The position numbers were made by a program, and so were the translations under genes. From assembly GCF_022627325.1 (NCBI RefSeq), contig NZ_JAETZZ010000018.1, positions 1 to 64,000 on the forward strand: DNA of 64,000 nt. Reading direction: 5' to 3'. The DNA is from Pseudomonas putida (lineage in GTDB: Bacteria > Pseudomonadota > Gammaproteobacteria > Pseudomonadales > Pseudomonadaceae). Under the pieces are notes generated by a model. That model saw only the letters and a program-made list of their open reading frames with translations. It did not search any database and was not told where the DNA came from. Positions 25,448 to 34,622 of the stretch are shown here, piece after piece. Each line of letters opens with the position of its first letter. Positions within the stretch are counted from its first letter, which is position 1.

Positions 25448-27517
25448 ATGGATCGCGAAAGTCCTGGCATTTACAGCCCTACTGGCGCGTCTGCAGCGCA
25501 GAACCAGGAACATGCGTTTCCAACCAATACTGCAGAGCGATTGCAGTTGGCGCTCGATGCAGGTGCGATCATCGGCACCTGGTTATGGGATATCCCCAAC
25601 AACCAGGTCACAGCCGATGAGCGCTTCTCCCGATCCTTCGGGCTGCCGGCAGACAGGTGCATGGCGGGCATACCGATCGAAGAAGCGTTCGCCTCCATTC
25701 ACCCGCACGACCGTGAGCGAGTCTGGGCAGACATCCAGCAAGCGATGGACCGTGGTGGGGCATTCAGGTGCGAGTACCGGGTACGTCACGACGATGGCGG
25801 CTACAGATGGGTCGAGGCCAATGGCCGCGCAGAGCTCGACCTGCACGGTGTGGCTGTGCGCTTCCCTGGCATACTCATGGATATCGAGTCGCGGCGCTCA
25901 GCAGAGGCTGAACGCGACAGGATGTCGGCCCTTTTGCGAACATTCACGGCAGCGGTGCCCGGGGTTGTCTATGCCAAGGACCTGGCGGGGCGCATGCTGG
26001 TGGCCAACCATGGTGCCACGCAACTGATCGGCAAGCCGCCGGAGTTCTACCTGGGCAAGACCGATGTCGAGTTCCTGGAGGACAAAGCCCAGGCTCGCCA
26101 GGTGATGGAGACAGATCAGCGCATCATGCACGGCGGTGTGGCCGAGCAGATCGAGGAGCGGGTCGACATGCCCGATGGCTCGGCGACCTACTGGCTGTCC
26201 ATCAAGGCCCCGCTACTGAGCGACACCGGCGAAATCATAGGCCTGATCGGGTCCTCCATCGATGTCACTGCCCGCAAAAATGCTGAAGCCAAGTTGCGTG
26301 AGCTCAACCGTACGCTGGAAGCACGCATCGAGGAAGCCGTGGCCGAGCGCGAAGCGGCCCAGGCGGCGCTGCGTCAGTCGCAGAAGATGGAAGCGGTCGG
26401 CCAACTGACCGGGGGGATTGCCCACGACTTCAACAACCTGCTGGCAGGCATCACTGGCAGCCTGGACCTGATCAAGCTGCGTTTGAACCAGGGGCGGGTC
26501 GCGGACGTGGAGCGTTACTTGTCGGTAGCGCAGGGGGCTGCCCAGCGTGCTGCCTCACTGACACACCGCCTGCTGGCATTCTCGCGCCGCCAGACGTTGC
26601 TGCCTGAGCATACCGACGTGAATACCTTGATCAGCGATATGGAAGAGCTGATTCGCCGAACGGTCGGCCCCTCGATCAACCTGCGGGTGCAGCTCAATGC
26701 GCAGGCCAGCACGTGCCTGGTCGACCCGGCGCAAGTCGAAAATGCGTTGCTCAATCTCTGTATCAATAGCCGTGACGCCGGCGGCGGTGAGATATCCATC
26801 AGTACATTCGACCAGGTGCTGCAGCCAGGGCCGGACCTCGATCCGGAGCTGTCCTCCGGAACGTATCTGACAGTTTGCGTGGCAGACAACGGCATCGGTA
26901 TGAATGCCGAGACACTCAGCCGCGCATTCGAGCCCTTTTTCACGACAAAGCCGGTCGGTGCGGGCACCGGGCTGGGCTTGTCGATGATCTATGGGTTCGC
27001 CAAACAGTCAGGGGGGCAGGTGAAGATCGAATCGCAGGAGGGCGCAGGCACCCGCGTGTACCTGCAGTTACCCAGCCAAGCCGCCCGTGCAGGCCAGGAT
27101 GCGTCTGTACGAGCGCCAGTCAAGGCGCCGCCGGTGCTATCCGGAGCCACGGTACTGGTGGTCGACGATGAGCCCTCGGTGCGGATGTTCGTCAGCGAAG
27201 CCCTGGGCAGCTGTGGCTATGTCGTGATTGAAGCGGCTGACAGCCTGGCGGGCTTGCAACTGCTGCGCTCGGATACGCGTATCGACCTGTTGGTGACGGA
27301 CATAGGCCTGCCTGGTGGCATCGACGGCCGGCAGATGGCGCAGACGGGCCGCCTTTGCAGGCCTGGGCTGCCGGTGCTGTTCATGACCGGGTATGCGCAA
27401 CCGCATGTACTGGACCAGGCCCCGATGGAAGCGCACACGGCAGTGCTGACAAAGCCGTTTGCACTCGAAGCGCTGTCGCTGAACGTCAATACGCTGCTTG
27501 GACATTCAAGCCGATAA
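25448..27517 (+). CDS. PAS-domain hybrid sensor histidine kinase
   Basis: A 689-residue soluble sensor kinase without membrane segments. Two PAS domains (about 30-150 and 160-275) are followed by a coiled coil (about 276-312), a HisKA domain with phospho-His326 in GGIAHDFNNLL, an ATPase domain (CINSRDAGG N-box, ADNGIGM, FFTTKPVGAGTGLGLS) and a C-terminal receiver (VLVVDDEPSVRMF, acceptor Asp in LVTDIGLPGG). The HDFNNLL H-box places it with orphan hybrid kinases. The ATG at 25448 is chosen over one 13 codons upstream because GAGAGACAGG precedes it. No response regulator gene is adjacent. Confidence 0.92.
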   Translation: MDRESPGIYSPTGASAAQNQEHAFPTNTAERLQLALDAGAIIGTWLWDIPNNQVTADERFSRSFGLPADRCMAGIPIEEAFASIHPHDRERVWADIQQAMDRGGAFRCEYRVRHDDGGYRWVEANGRAELDLHGVAVRFPGILMDIESRRSAEAERDRMSALLRTFTAAVPGVVYAKDLAGRMLVANHGATQLIGKPPEFYLGKTDVEFLEDKAQARQVMETDQRIMHGGVAEQIEERVDMPDGSATYWLSIKAPLLSDTGEIIGLIGSSIDVTARKNAEAKLRELNRTLEARIEEAVAEREAAQAALRQSQKMEAVGQLTGGIAHDFNNLLAGITGSLDLIKLRLNQGRVADVERYLSVAQGAAQRAASLTHRLLAFSRRQTLLPEHTDVNTLISDMEELIRRTVGPSINLRVQLNAQASTCLVDPAQVENALLNLCINSRDAGGGEISISTFDQVLQPGPDLDPELSSGTYLTVCVADNGIGMNAETLSRAFEPFFTTKPVGAGTGLGLSMIYGFAKQSGGQVKIESQEGAGTRVYLQLPSQAARAGQDASVRAPVKAPPVLSGATVLVVDDEPSVRMFVSEALGSCGYVVIEAADSLAGLQLLRSDTRIDLLVTDIGLPGGIDGRQMAQTGRLCRPGLPVLFMTGYAQPHVLDQAPMEAHTAVLTKPFALEALSLNVNTLLGHSSR

Positions 27518-27580
27518 CGGCTGGACGCTGCTGTTGCACCTCACGGTTCAGCGCATGCAGTACTTTTGCAACGGCGATGA

Positions 27581-28135
27581 TCAGCGCTCGACAGGGCAAG
27601 TGCTGTTCGTCGACGAAGCCGCTTGACTGATCAGCGCCACCAGGCGCTTGACGTTGGCTTGCTGAGCGATCACAACGTCATCGATGCTATCGCCGGCCGC
27701 CGTCTGCAAGGTGCTGCGGCACGTCAGCTGGGCATCGGCGCCGCGTGCTCGCAAGCGCCAGCGTGCGTCCAGCAGGGCATACTGCCCGGGCACCGAATCG
27801 AACCGTTGCACATCCACCCGCAGTGACAGCTTGCGCGCAGGGCGGGTGTTGCTCAATTGGTCGATCAAGGCGCTGCGCAGCTCATCCACCAGGGTGGCGC
27901 CCCACCACTGCGTCTCGAGGATGGCCAGGCTGCTATTACCTTGACGGATCACCAGTTGGGGCCGGTCGACCTGGGGCGGCACGCTGACACTTTCAAGCAG
28001 GATTTCGTCCGTGGCGGCGTGGGAGGACGGCGCGGGCATCGCCGGCGTGAGGGTATGGAACTGGATAGGGTCACTGCGGCAGGCGCCCAATGTCATTAGC
28101 GCGACCAGCAGGGTAATCCTTGGCAACGGGGTCAT
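27581..28135 (-). CDS. pqiC: PqiC-like ABC-type transport auxiliary lipoprotein
   Basis: A 184-residue outer-membrane lipoprotein. The signal MTPLPRITLLVALMTLGAC has a lipobox (LGAC). The family features FHTLTP and ILLESVSVPPQVDRPQLVIR are those of the PqiC/YmbA group. In E. coli PqiC ties the PqiB tube to the outer membrane for lipid transport. The ATG at 28135 is used because AGGAG lies nine bases upstream. It follows pqiB with a 17-bp gap and is last in the operon. Confidence 0.9.
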   Translation of the reverse strand: MTPLPRITLLVALMTLGACRSDPIQFHTLTPAMPAPSSHAATDEILLESVSVPPQVDRPQLVIRQGNSSLAILETQWWGATLVDELRSALIDQLSNTRPARKLSLRVDVQRFDSVPGQYALLDARWRLRARGADAQLTCRSTLQTAAGDSIDDVVIAQQANVKRLVALISQAASSTNSTCPVER

Positions 28136-28152
28136 GCTCAACACTCCTGTGG

Positions 28153-29808
28153 TCAATTGCGTGGCGGCCCTTGCAGGTCCATCGGCGCGGCGTTGTCCGG
28201 GCGGCCACGCAGCAGGGACTCAGGGTTGCGGCCCAGGTAATCGGCGAGCTCGCGCAGCGAGCGCGACATACGGCTGAGCTCGTCCAGGGTCTGCGTCAGT
28301 TGTTCCCGCTGGGGCGAATCGTCTGCCAGCGTCGCGTTGGCAGATTTCAGCGTGCTGCTGACTTCGGCCAAAGTGCCTTGTACGCCCGGCAAGGTCTTGG
28401 CGTTGAACTGTTTCAGGCTCTTGCGCAGCTCGACCAGGTTGGCGTCCAGGTTGCTGGCAATACGTTCCAGCGGCAGCCGGTTGACCTTGTCTACCATGGT
28501 CTGCAACTGCTCTTGCAGCAGCTCTAGGCTGCCAGGAATGGTCGGGATCATCACCGGTCGGGCAGTAGGGTCGAATGCCACCTTCGGCGCTTTGGGGAAG
28601 AAATCCAGGGCAATGTACAGCTGGCCCGTGAGCAGGTTGCCACTGCGTGCCTGGGCTCGCAGGCCGTTGTCGATGAACGTCCCCATCAGTTTGGCGGCGG
28701 ACGCTTCGTCATTAGGATCGTGCTGCAGGGCCTTGAGCATCTTCTCGTGCGCGCGCCCCAAGCGCTGGGGGTAGATCACGATGCCGACGTTGACCGGGAA
28801 GCTGCGCTGTTTCTCATCGAAGTCAAGGTTCACCGAGACCACGCGGCCAATCTCCACGCCCAGAAACTCTACCGGTGCCCCCACCTTCAACCCGCGCATC
28901 GCCTGGTCGAAGCGCAGTGCCAGGTACTGCGCCTTGCCGGCGGGCGGTGCCAGCGCGCTGGTCTGGTCGGCGAACAGCTCGAAGCGCTGGTCTTCGCTGG
29001 CGGCGCTGTCATTGGGGTTGTAGTCCGGTGCACGGAAGGCGATGCCCCCGACCAGAATGGAAGACAGCGATTCGGTCTTTAGCGCGAAGCCATTGGCGCC
29101 GACGTCTATGTCAATGCCACTGGCGTTCCAGAAGCGGGTGTTGGCGGTCACGAAGGCATCGTTGGGCGCGTGGACGAAGATCTCTACATCAACCCCTCTG
29201 CCATCCTTGTCCAGGGCGTAGGCGACCACCTGGCCGACCGGGATCTTGCGGAAATACACCGGGGAGCCGATGTCCAGCGAGCCCAGGTCCTGGGTGTGCA
29301 GGGTGAAATGCTTGCCGGGCTCGCCGTAGGTGATGGCGGGTGGGTTTTCGAGGCCGGTGAAATGTTTGACGCGGGTGTTGGACTGGCCGATGTCGGCGCC
29401 GATGTAATCGCCCGAGAGCAGGGTGTCTATGCCCGACACGCCGCCGGCACCGATCCGTGGGCGGACCACCCAGAATTTCGAGTCCTCACGGGTGAAGCCT
29501 TCGGCCTGCTTGTCGAGCTTGACGGTGGCGTTGACGTTCTTCTGGTCGTTGCTGAGTGCAACCTCGGTCACGTGGCCGATCACGACGTTGCGATAGCGCA
29601 CTTCGGTCTTGTTGGCTGCAAGCCCGGCACCGGTCTTGAAGGTGAGGGTGATGGTCGGGCCTTCCTGCATGAGGTTGTGCACCACCAGCGAGAGGCCCAC
29701 AAGCACTGCCACGATCGGCACGATCCACACCAGTGAAAAGCTGAACCGACGGGTCTTGACCGGTGCCTTGCCCGGCACGGCTGGGCTGTCATTGCTGGAT
29801 GGGTTCAT
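28153..29808 (-). CDS. pqiB: PqiB, MCE-domain tube protein
   Basis: A 551-residue protein with an N-terminal cytoplasmic tail, one membrane helix (about residues 24-46) and three MCE/MlaD domains (starting near 48, 160 and 290), then a long helical C-terminus. In E. coli PqiB stacks MCE rings into a periplasmic bridge for lipid movement between membranes. Start: AAGGAG is seven bases from the ATG at 29808. The gene begins inside the 3' end of the second PqiA gene (20-bp overlap). Confidence 0.93.
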   Translation of the reverse strand: MNPSSNDSPAVPGKAPVKTRRFSFSLVWIVPIVAVLVGLSLVVHNLMQEGPTITLTFKTGAGLAANKTEVRYRNVVIGHVTEVALSNDQKNVNATVKLDKQAEGFTREDSKFWVVRPRIGAGGVSGIDTLLSGDYIGADIGQSNTRVKHFTGLENPPAITYGEPGKHFTLHTQDLGSLDIGSPVYFRKIPVGQVVAYALDKDGRGVDVEIFVHAPNDAFVTANTRFWNASGIDIDVGANGFALKTESLSSILVGGIAFRAPDYNPNDSAASEDQRFELFADQTSALAPPAGKAQYLALRFDQAMRGLKVGAPVEFLGVEIGRVVSVNLDFDEKQRSFPVNVGIVIYPQRLGRAHEKMLKALQHDPNDEASAAKLMGTFIDNGLRAQARSGNLLTGQLYIALDFFPKAPKVAFDPTARPVMIPTIPGSLELLQEQLQTMVDKVNRLPLERIASNLDANLVELRKSLKQFNAKTLPGVQGTLAEVSSTLKSANATLADDSPQREQLTQTLDELSRMSRSLRELADYLGRNPESLLRGRPDNAAPMDLQGPPRN

Positions 29809-30433
29809 CCATGAGCTCCTTGTCAGGTGGCGTGTCCCAGATCAGACGGGGGTCGAAACTCATCGCAGAAAGCATGGTGAACACCACCACCAGGCCAAAG
29901 AACAGAATGCCGGGGCGCGGCTCGATATCGCCCAGCGCCTGGAACTTCACCAGCGCCGCAACCAGGGCAACGACCAGCACATCGAGCATCGACCAATAGC
30001 CGATCAGTTCAACGAACCGGTAGAGCTTGGAGCGCTGCTGTTGCGCCCAATGGCTGCCACGCTGGACCGTGATCAACAACATCGACAATGCCATGAACTT
30101 CACGCCTGGCACGGCGATGCTGGCAATGAAGATGATCAGCGCGATATCCCAGGCGCCGTGCTCCCAGAACTCGATCACGCCGCTCATGATGGTGCTGTCG
30201 GCACCGCTGCCGAGCATGGTGGTGTTCATCACCGGCAGCACGTTGGCCGGTATGTAGAAGGCAAGCGCCGCGAGAAGGTAGGCCCAGGTACGGCCCAGGG
30301 AATTGGTCTTGCGCCGATGCAAGGGGGCGTCGCAACGGGGGCACCGATGCGGTTCGTCGCGCATGTCGCAGGCGAGCCCACAACTGTGGCACAGGCACAG
30401 GTTGAGTTCGCTGGCGGTTGGCGGCCTGTTCAT
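29789..30433 (-). CDS. pqiA: PqiA-family membrane protein, second half
   Basis: A 214-residue inner-membrane protein with an N-terminal zinc ribbon (CHSCGLACD...CPRCD, residues about 14-38) and four hydrophobic helices, corresponding to one of the two repeats of E. coli PqiA (about 417 residues). Start ATG 30433 overlaps the stop of the preceding half gene as ATGA. The two halves together equal a full PqiA. Confidence 0.9.
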   Translation of the reverse strand: MNRPPTASELNLCLCHSCGLACDMRDEPHRCPRCDAPLHRRKTNSLGRTWAYLLAALAFYIPANVLPVMNTTMLGSGADSTIMSGVIEFWEHGAWDIALIIFIASIAVPGVKFMALSMLLITVQRGSHWAQQQRSKLYRFVELIGYWSMLDVLVVALVAALVKFQALGDIEPRPGILFFGLVVVFTMLSAMSFDPRLIWDTPPDKELMDEPIQQ

Positions 30434-31029
30434 GGCATATCCCACAGGTCGCGGATGTCCCGGCCGGCAATGCGGATCATCAGCAGGCTCAGGGCGGCCA
30501 GTGCGAGCAGGCCGATGCCCGGCAGCACATCGAGCATCCCGGCGAGTTTGAACACCGCCACCATCGCGCCGAGCAGGCACACTTCCAGCATGCTCCAGGG
30601 GCGCAGTGTCTCCAGCCAGCGCATGCACAGCTTGAATGCTGGTGAGCGGCGGGCGGCAAGGGCGTAACCCAGGACCCAGATGAGCAGAAGCAGTTGGAAT
30701 GCCGGGGCGATGATGATCGAGATGGCCGCGACCATGGCCATGAACGTGATCGGCCCCTGGCTCAGTGCCAATACCGAATCCCACAACGTGGCGCTGTTCT
30801 TCAGGCCCTTCAGGCTGATGCTCATCACTGGGTAGAAGTTGGCGAACAACCACAGCACGGCGGCCGTGAGCGTGAGCGCCAGGCGTTGCTCCACCGTCAG
30901 GCCATTGTGCCGCTGGAGCACACCGCCACAGCGGGCGCACAAGGTCTTCTGATGCTTGGCGAGCAGTGCTTTCTCGTACACGCAGTCGCAGTGCTCGCAG
31001 ATGATCAATCGCTCTGTCGGGGGCATCAT
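30430..31029 (-). CDS. pqiA: PqiA-family membrane protein, first half
   Basis: A 199-residue inner-membrane protein with its own zinc ribbon (CEHCDCVYEK...CARCGG) and four hydrophobic helices (FANFYPVMSIS, PAFQLLLLIWVLG and others). It matches the N-terminal repeat of PqiA. The downstream half is coupled by an ATGA overlap, so the split is an ordered two-gene arrangement rather than a frameshift. Start may be ATG 31029 or 31026. It heads the pqiA-A-B-C cluster; an MscS gene lies 176 bp upstream on the same strand. Confidence 0.9.
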   Translation of the reverse strand: MMPPTERLIICEHCDCVYEKALLAKHQKTLCARCGGVLQRHNGLTVEQRLALTLTAAVLWLFANFYPVMSISLKGLKNSATLWDSVLALSQGPITFMAMVAAISIIIAPAFQLLLLIWVLGYALAARRSPAFKLCMRWLETLRPWSMLEVCLLGAMVAVFKLAGMLDVLPGIGLLALAALSLLMIRIAGRDIRDLWDMP

Positions 31030-31205
31030 GACGCTCTGGTCAACTGAGGGCAGGCCTTTGTGAATATAGAAGCGCTGCTGTATTAGGCAAATGTTGTGCG
31101 AAGAATCTGTAAATCCGTGGGCCAGCGCATTCAGCCGGGTTTGTCGCTAACTTTGCCCGATAGCACCGCTGGCGGCCTGTGGGCCGGTAAGCATTGCCCT
31201 GATGC

Positions 31206-32858
31206 TCAACTGACCGGGCCTTGTTCAGGGGGTTGGGGGCTGGCCGGGGCGGTATGCCACTGCTCTTTGGGTACCCATTTGGCCTGCTCGGGGTCAGCCA
31301 GGTAGTGCGGGGACATGATCTGCACCCCATATTCGTTGAACACGTCCTGAATGTTGGCGTGCAACAGGCTCAGCAGCAGCGCGCGCGGCCTGGGCTCAGC
31401 GGGAACGGCCTGCGCGACCAGGCGGTATTCGGGGTAGAAATCCGAGAGGGCCGTCTGGAACACCTGTGGCCTGGGGTCCTGGAGTACGCCGTCGGTGCGC
31501 CGTGCCGCTTCCAGCAACATCGCCTCCACCTGTCGCCAAGGCGTGTCGTAGCCGATGGTCACAACCGTGTCCACGACATAGCCTTGCCCTTGCACGATAC
31601 GCGAGTAGTTCTTGGTCACCGCCCCTGTAATCATTGAGTTGGGCAGCGTCAGGACTTCGCCGAGCCCGGTTCTGATCGTCGTGGTGAACATTCCCACTTC
31701 GGTCACTGTGCCTTCGTATTCGCCCACCCGGACGAACTCGCCGGCCCGAAGGGTACGGGTATAGGTAAGGATCAAACCGGCTGCGCCCTGGCCGATGACG
31801 CTGGTCGCCCCCAGTGAAATCATCAAACCGATCAACACCGACAGCCCTTTGAAGGCATCGGTGCCTGAACCTGGCAGATACGGGTAGGCCATCACCAGCG
31901 CGAACAGCCAGATGGCCAGCGAGGTCAGGCGCATGGTGGGTTGCAGGGTTTCGGCGGTGAGCCAGGTCAATGTGCCCGGGCGGGCCATGCGCCGCAGCAC
32001 ACGCTTGGAAAAGGCGCTGATGCCACGGGCGATGAAGAAGATCGAGATGGCCACGGCAAGGCCCGGCATGGCACGCAGAATGCCGCTGACCAGGTACCTG
32101 AACAGCTCCATCAAGTGGATATTCAGGCTTTCGCCCCAGGAGCGGGTATAGGGGAACTGCGACAGCACGAACCCCAGCCACTGGTAACAGAGCAGCAGCA
32201 CGATCAACCAGTACAACAGCCACAGTGAGCGGTCTATCAGGTAGTAGAGGTTCTGCAGATCGAACAGCGGCGTGTGCCCGACCTTGAAGCGCTCGGAGTG
32301 TTTGCCCATCAGGCGGGGCAACAGGCCCAGCAGCTTGCCGCGACCCAAACCTGCAGCCTTGAGCAACAGGACGAACACCAAGGTGGCGGCCGCCGAGTAG
32401 CCCACGGCCGTCAACAGGAACTTCAGGCTGCGTGCCTGGCGGGTTTCCTCGACCACCAGGCGCAGGTTGTCGGCAGCACGTTCGGCAGCCTCGTTTGGCG
32501 TGATGGCGTCGGCTGCGGCATCGAGCGGTGTAACGATGAAGGCGCGACGGCCCCCCAGCAACACCAGATAACTGTTCAGGATAGGGTCGGTTCTGACTTG
32601 CAGGTCGTTGTCTTCCTGCAGGGTTTCTTCGATCAGGCTCTTTGCGCGCTGGGCGCGCGCCTTGGGCGTTTCGCCCAGCAAGGTAGAACGAAAGACGAAA
32701 ACCGTGCGGTTGATGACCGTGAGCGCGGCTGGCTCGGCAATGACGCCCTCGACACCTGGGGCGGGCTGCTCGCCGTCGGCGTTAACGGGGGGAGAGACCA
32801 TCATGTACAACCCCAGAATCAGCCAAGCCACTCGCCCAGACCAACGCTTGATCCCCAT
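31206..32858 (-). CDS. MscS-family mechanosensitive channel
   Basis: A 550-residue protein with a signal or first helix, a periplasmic N-terminal domain of about 130 residues, several membrane helices and the conserved MscS pore/beta region (SLGATSVIGQGAAGLILTYTR, then RVGEYEGTVTEVGMFTTTIR and TLPNSMI). It would open under membrane tension to protect against osmotic downshock. It is longer than E. coli MscS (286 residues). GGAGAG precedes the start. Confidence 0.9.
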   Translation of the reverse strand: MGIKRWSGRVAWLILGLYMMVSPPVNADGEQPAPGVEGVIAEPAALTVINRTVFVFRSTLLGETPKARAQRAKSLIEETLQEDNDLQVRTDPILNSYLVLLGGRRAFIVTPLDAAADAITPNEAAERAADNLRLVVEETRQARSLKFLLTAVGYSAAATLVFVLLLKAAGLGRGKLLGLLPRLMGKHSERFKVGHTPLFDLQNLYYLIDRSLWLLYWLIVLLLCYQWLGFVLSQFPYTRSWGESLNIHLMELFRYLVSGILRAMPGLAVAISIFFIARGISAFSKRVLRRMARPGTLTWLTAETLQPTMRLTSLAIWLFALVMAYPYLPGSGTDAFKGLSVLIGLMISLGATSVIGQGAAGLILTYTRTLRAGEFVRVGEYEGTVTEVGMFTTTIRTGLGEVLTLPNSMITGAVTKNYSRIVQGQGYVVDTVVTIGYDTPWRQVEAMLLEAARRTDGVLQDPRPQVFQTALSDFYPEYRLVAQAVPAEPRPRALLLSLLHANIQDVFNEYGVQIMSPHYLADPEQAKWVPKEQWHTAPASPQPPEQGPVS

Positions 32859-33047
32859 GCTTCACTCTCCGGCGCCTGCGTGCGAATTGTTTCCAGCATA
32901 GCCGGCTTCAGGCAACCCTCCGTGGCGTGCAGAAATCGGCTTCATCAAGCGGTGCAGGGACGTCACCACGCTGTAGAATGCTCACCTCTGCCTTCGCCAA
33001 GGAATCAAGATGCCGTTGCACCCTATGCCCACCGCAAGCGCCGCTTC

Positions 33048-33665
33048 ATGAGCCGTTCGCTGTTCGTCTCCATGGACGGGCCCAAGGGCACCGGCAAAAC
33101 CACATTGTTGGAGTCAGTCACCCAGGCACTGCGGGCTGACGGGCTGAAAGTCATCCGCATCTGCGAGCGAAAGAGCGACCCCTACAGGGCTGAAACCATG
33201 GCACTGGTCAACCAGTTCGTCAGACACCCCAGCCCGGACCTTGAGCTGGCGATCTGTGAGCGCTTTGCCCAGAGCCGTGCGTGGATTTCCCGGCACGTGC
33301 TGGCCAGGCAGCCGCCGGACAGCATCATCCTGATCGACCGCTGGTACCCGTCGGACGCTGCATTTCGCCGGCTGATCCCGTTCCCTGGGATTCTGCGCCT
33401 GAACACCGCTTGTGATGTGCGCATACCCGACCTGCATGTGGGGGTGGTCACCGCCCCGGCTATTTCATGGGCGAGGGCGACGGCACGCACGCGCGGGTTG
33501 AGCAGCACGGTGATGCACAGGTTCGAAGAGCATGTGGCTTGTACCCAGGCCTTCGAGCGAGCGGTTGCAGACAACGGCTGGCTGATGTGCCGCAATGAAG
33601 GGACGATCGAAGACGCTACGCTGCAGGTGGTCTCAGCGATTCAGCGCGTGCTTCGACGCCCTTAG
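33048..33665 (+). CDS. Thymidylate kinase-like nucleotide kinase
   Basis: A 205-residue P-loop kinase. Walker A is GPKGTGKTT (about residues 11-19), and IDRWYPSDA corresponds to the DR(Y/H) substrate-site motif of thymidylate kinases. A housekeeping tmk is expected elsewhere, so this may act on another nucleotide or be a paralogue. The ATG at 33048 fits the usual family N-terminus (MSRSLFVSMDGPKG); no strong ribosome site is seen. It is convergent with the reductase gene, 12 bp apart. Confidence 0.72.
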   Translation: MSRSLFVSMDGPKGTGKTTLLESVTQALRADGLKVIRICERKSDPYRAETMALVNQFVRHPSPDLELAICERFAQSRAWISRHVLARQPPDSIILIDRWYPSDAAFRRLIPFPGILRLNTACDVRIPDLHVGVVTAPAISWARATARTRGLSSTVMHRFEEHVACTQAFERAVADNGWLMCRNEGTIEDATLQVVSAIQRVLRRP

Positions 33666-33677
33666 CGCGTGCCTCAT

Positions 33678-34622
33678 TCAGGCATCGAGCACCAGGCGCG
33701 ACGAGCGCGCCCCTGAGACACACGGCGTGATCCATTCCCCGCTGCTGCGTTGAGCTTCGGTCAGGCACTCGTCACGGTGCTCTGGCGTGCCCTCGATGAC
33801 CCGGCACATGCACGCGCCGCAAATGCCCATGCCGCACGAGATGGGCAGGTCCACCCCGACCCGCGCAGCGGCTTGCAACAGGCTTTCGCCCGCTTGTACC
33901 TGCACCTCATGCCCGCTGCGCTGCAACACCAGTGTGCAGCTGGAATGGGTTGCGGCTGTGGGCTCGGGGGGCTTGAAGTGCTCGCGGTACAGGGCCGATG
34001 CTGGCCAGCCCTGGTTGAGGGCGGCGTGCTCCACACTGTCCATGAACCCTGCGGGCCCGCAGCAATACACGCTGGCGTGGGGCTGCCAAACGGGCAACAG
34101 CTCGCTCAAGGCTTGCTTGATCTGCGCAGCGCGCAAGCCACTGAATACTTCGATGGGCAGGCCCTGGCGCTGGACCAGCGGCAGCGGGTGCGCATCACGG
34201 GTGAAGTACAGCAGGCGCACCGCGCGCCCTTGGGCCAGGCATTGGCGGTACATCGGCAGCAGGGGCGTGATGCCGATGCCGGCCGCCAGCAATACCACTG
34301 AGCCTGTCCCCGGTTGCAGGGCAAACTGGTTGCGCGGGGTGCCGACCTCGATCCGTGCACCCAGGCGCAGGTGCTCGTGCAGCCACTGTGAACCGCCGCG
34401 TGACGCAGGCTCACGCTTGATGCCCAGGTACAGATGGCCCTCTTCGGGCAGGCTGACCACCGAATACTGGCGGACCATGCCGTTGCCCAGGCGCAGGTCG
34501 ACATGGGCGCCGGCCGCCCAGCTCAGCGGCAGCGGTGCGCCGCCCGGCGTGCCGAGCTCGACACCCAGCACGTCGTCAGCTTCCAGGCGCAAGGCGCGTA
34601 CTTGCAATGAGGTCCAGCTCAT
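33678..34622 (-). CDS. Oxygenase reductase (FMN, NAD and plant-type 2Fe-2S; VanB-like)
   Basis: A 314-residue reductase of the phthalate dioxygenase reductase/VanB type. It has an FMN-binding barrel (RQYSVVSLPE), an NAD domain (LLAAGIGITPLLPM and CCGPAGFMDS) and a C-terminal ferredoxin domain with Cys ligands in SCGMGICGACMC and a fourth Cys about 30 residues later. It would feed electrons from NAD(P)H to the Rieske oxygenase at 37827, making a two-component oxygenase. It overlaps the amidohydrolase gene by 4 bp and is last in the operon. Confidence 0.9.
   Translation of the reverse strand: MSWTSLQVRALRLEADDVLGVELGTPGGAPLPLSWAAGAHVDLRLGNGMVRQYSVVSLPEEGHLYLGIKREPASRGGSQWLHEHLRLGARIEVGTPRNQFALQPGTGSVVLLAAGIGITPLLPMYRQCLAQGRAVRLLYFTRDAHPLPLVQRQGLPIEVFSGLRAAQIKQALSELLPVWQPHASVYCCGPAGFMDSVEHAALNQGWPASALYREHFKPPEPTAATHSSCTLVLQRSGHEVQVQAGESLLQAAARVGVDLPISCGMGICGACMCRVIEGTPEHRDECLTEAQRSSGEWITPCVSGARSSRLVLDA

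Noticed and set aside
30430..30433. Frameshift splitting pqiA
   Set aside because: The second half has its own ATG coupled by ATGA and its own zinc ribbon, so it is an ordered gene pair.
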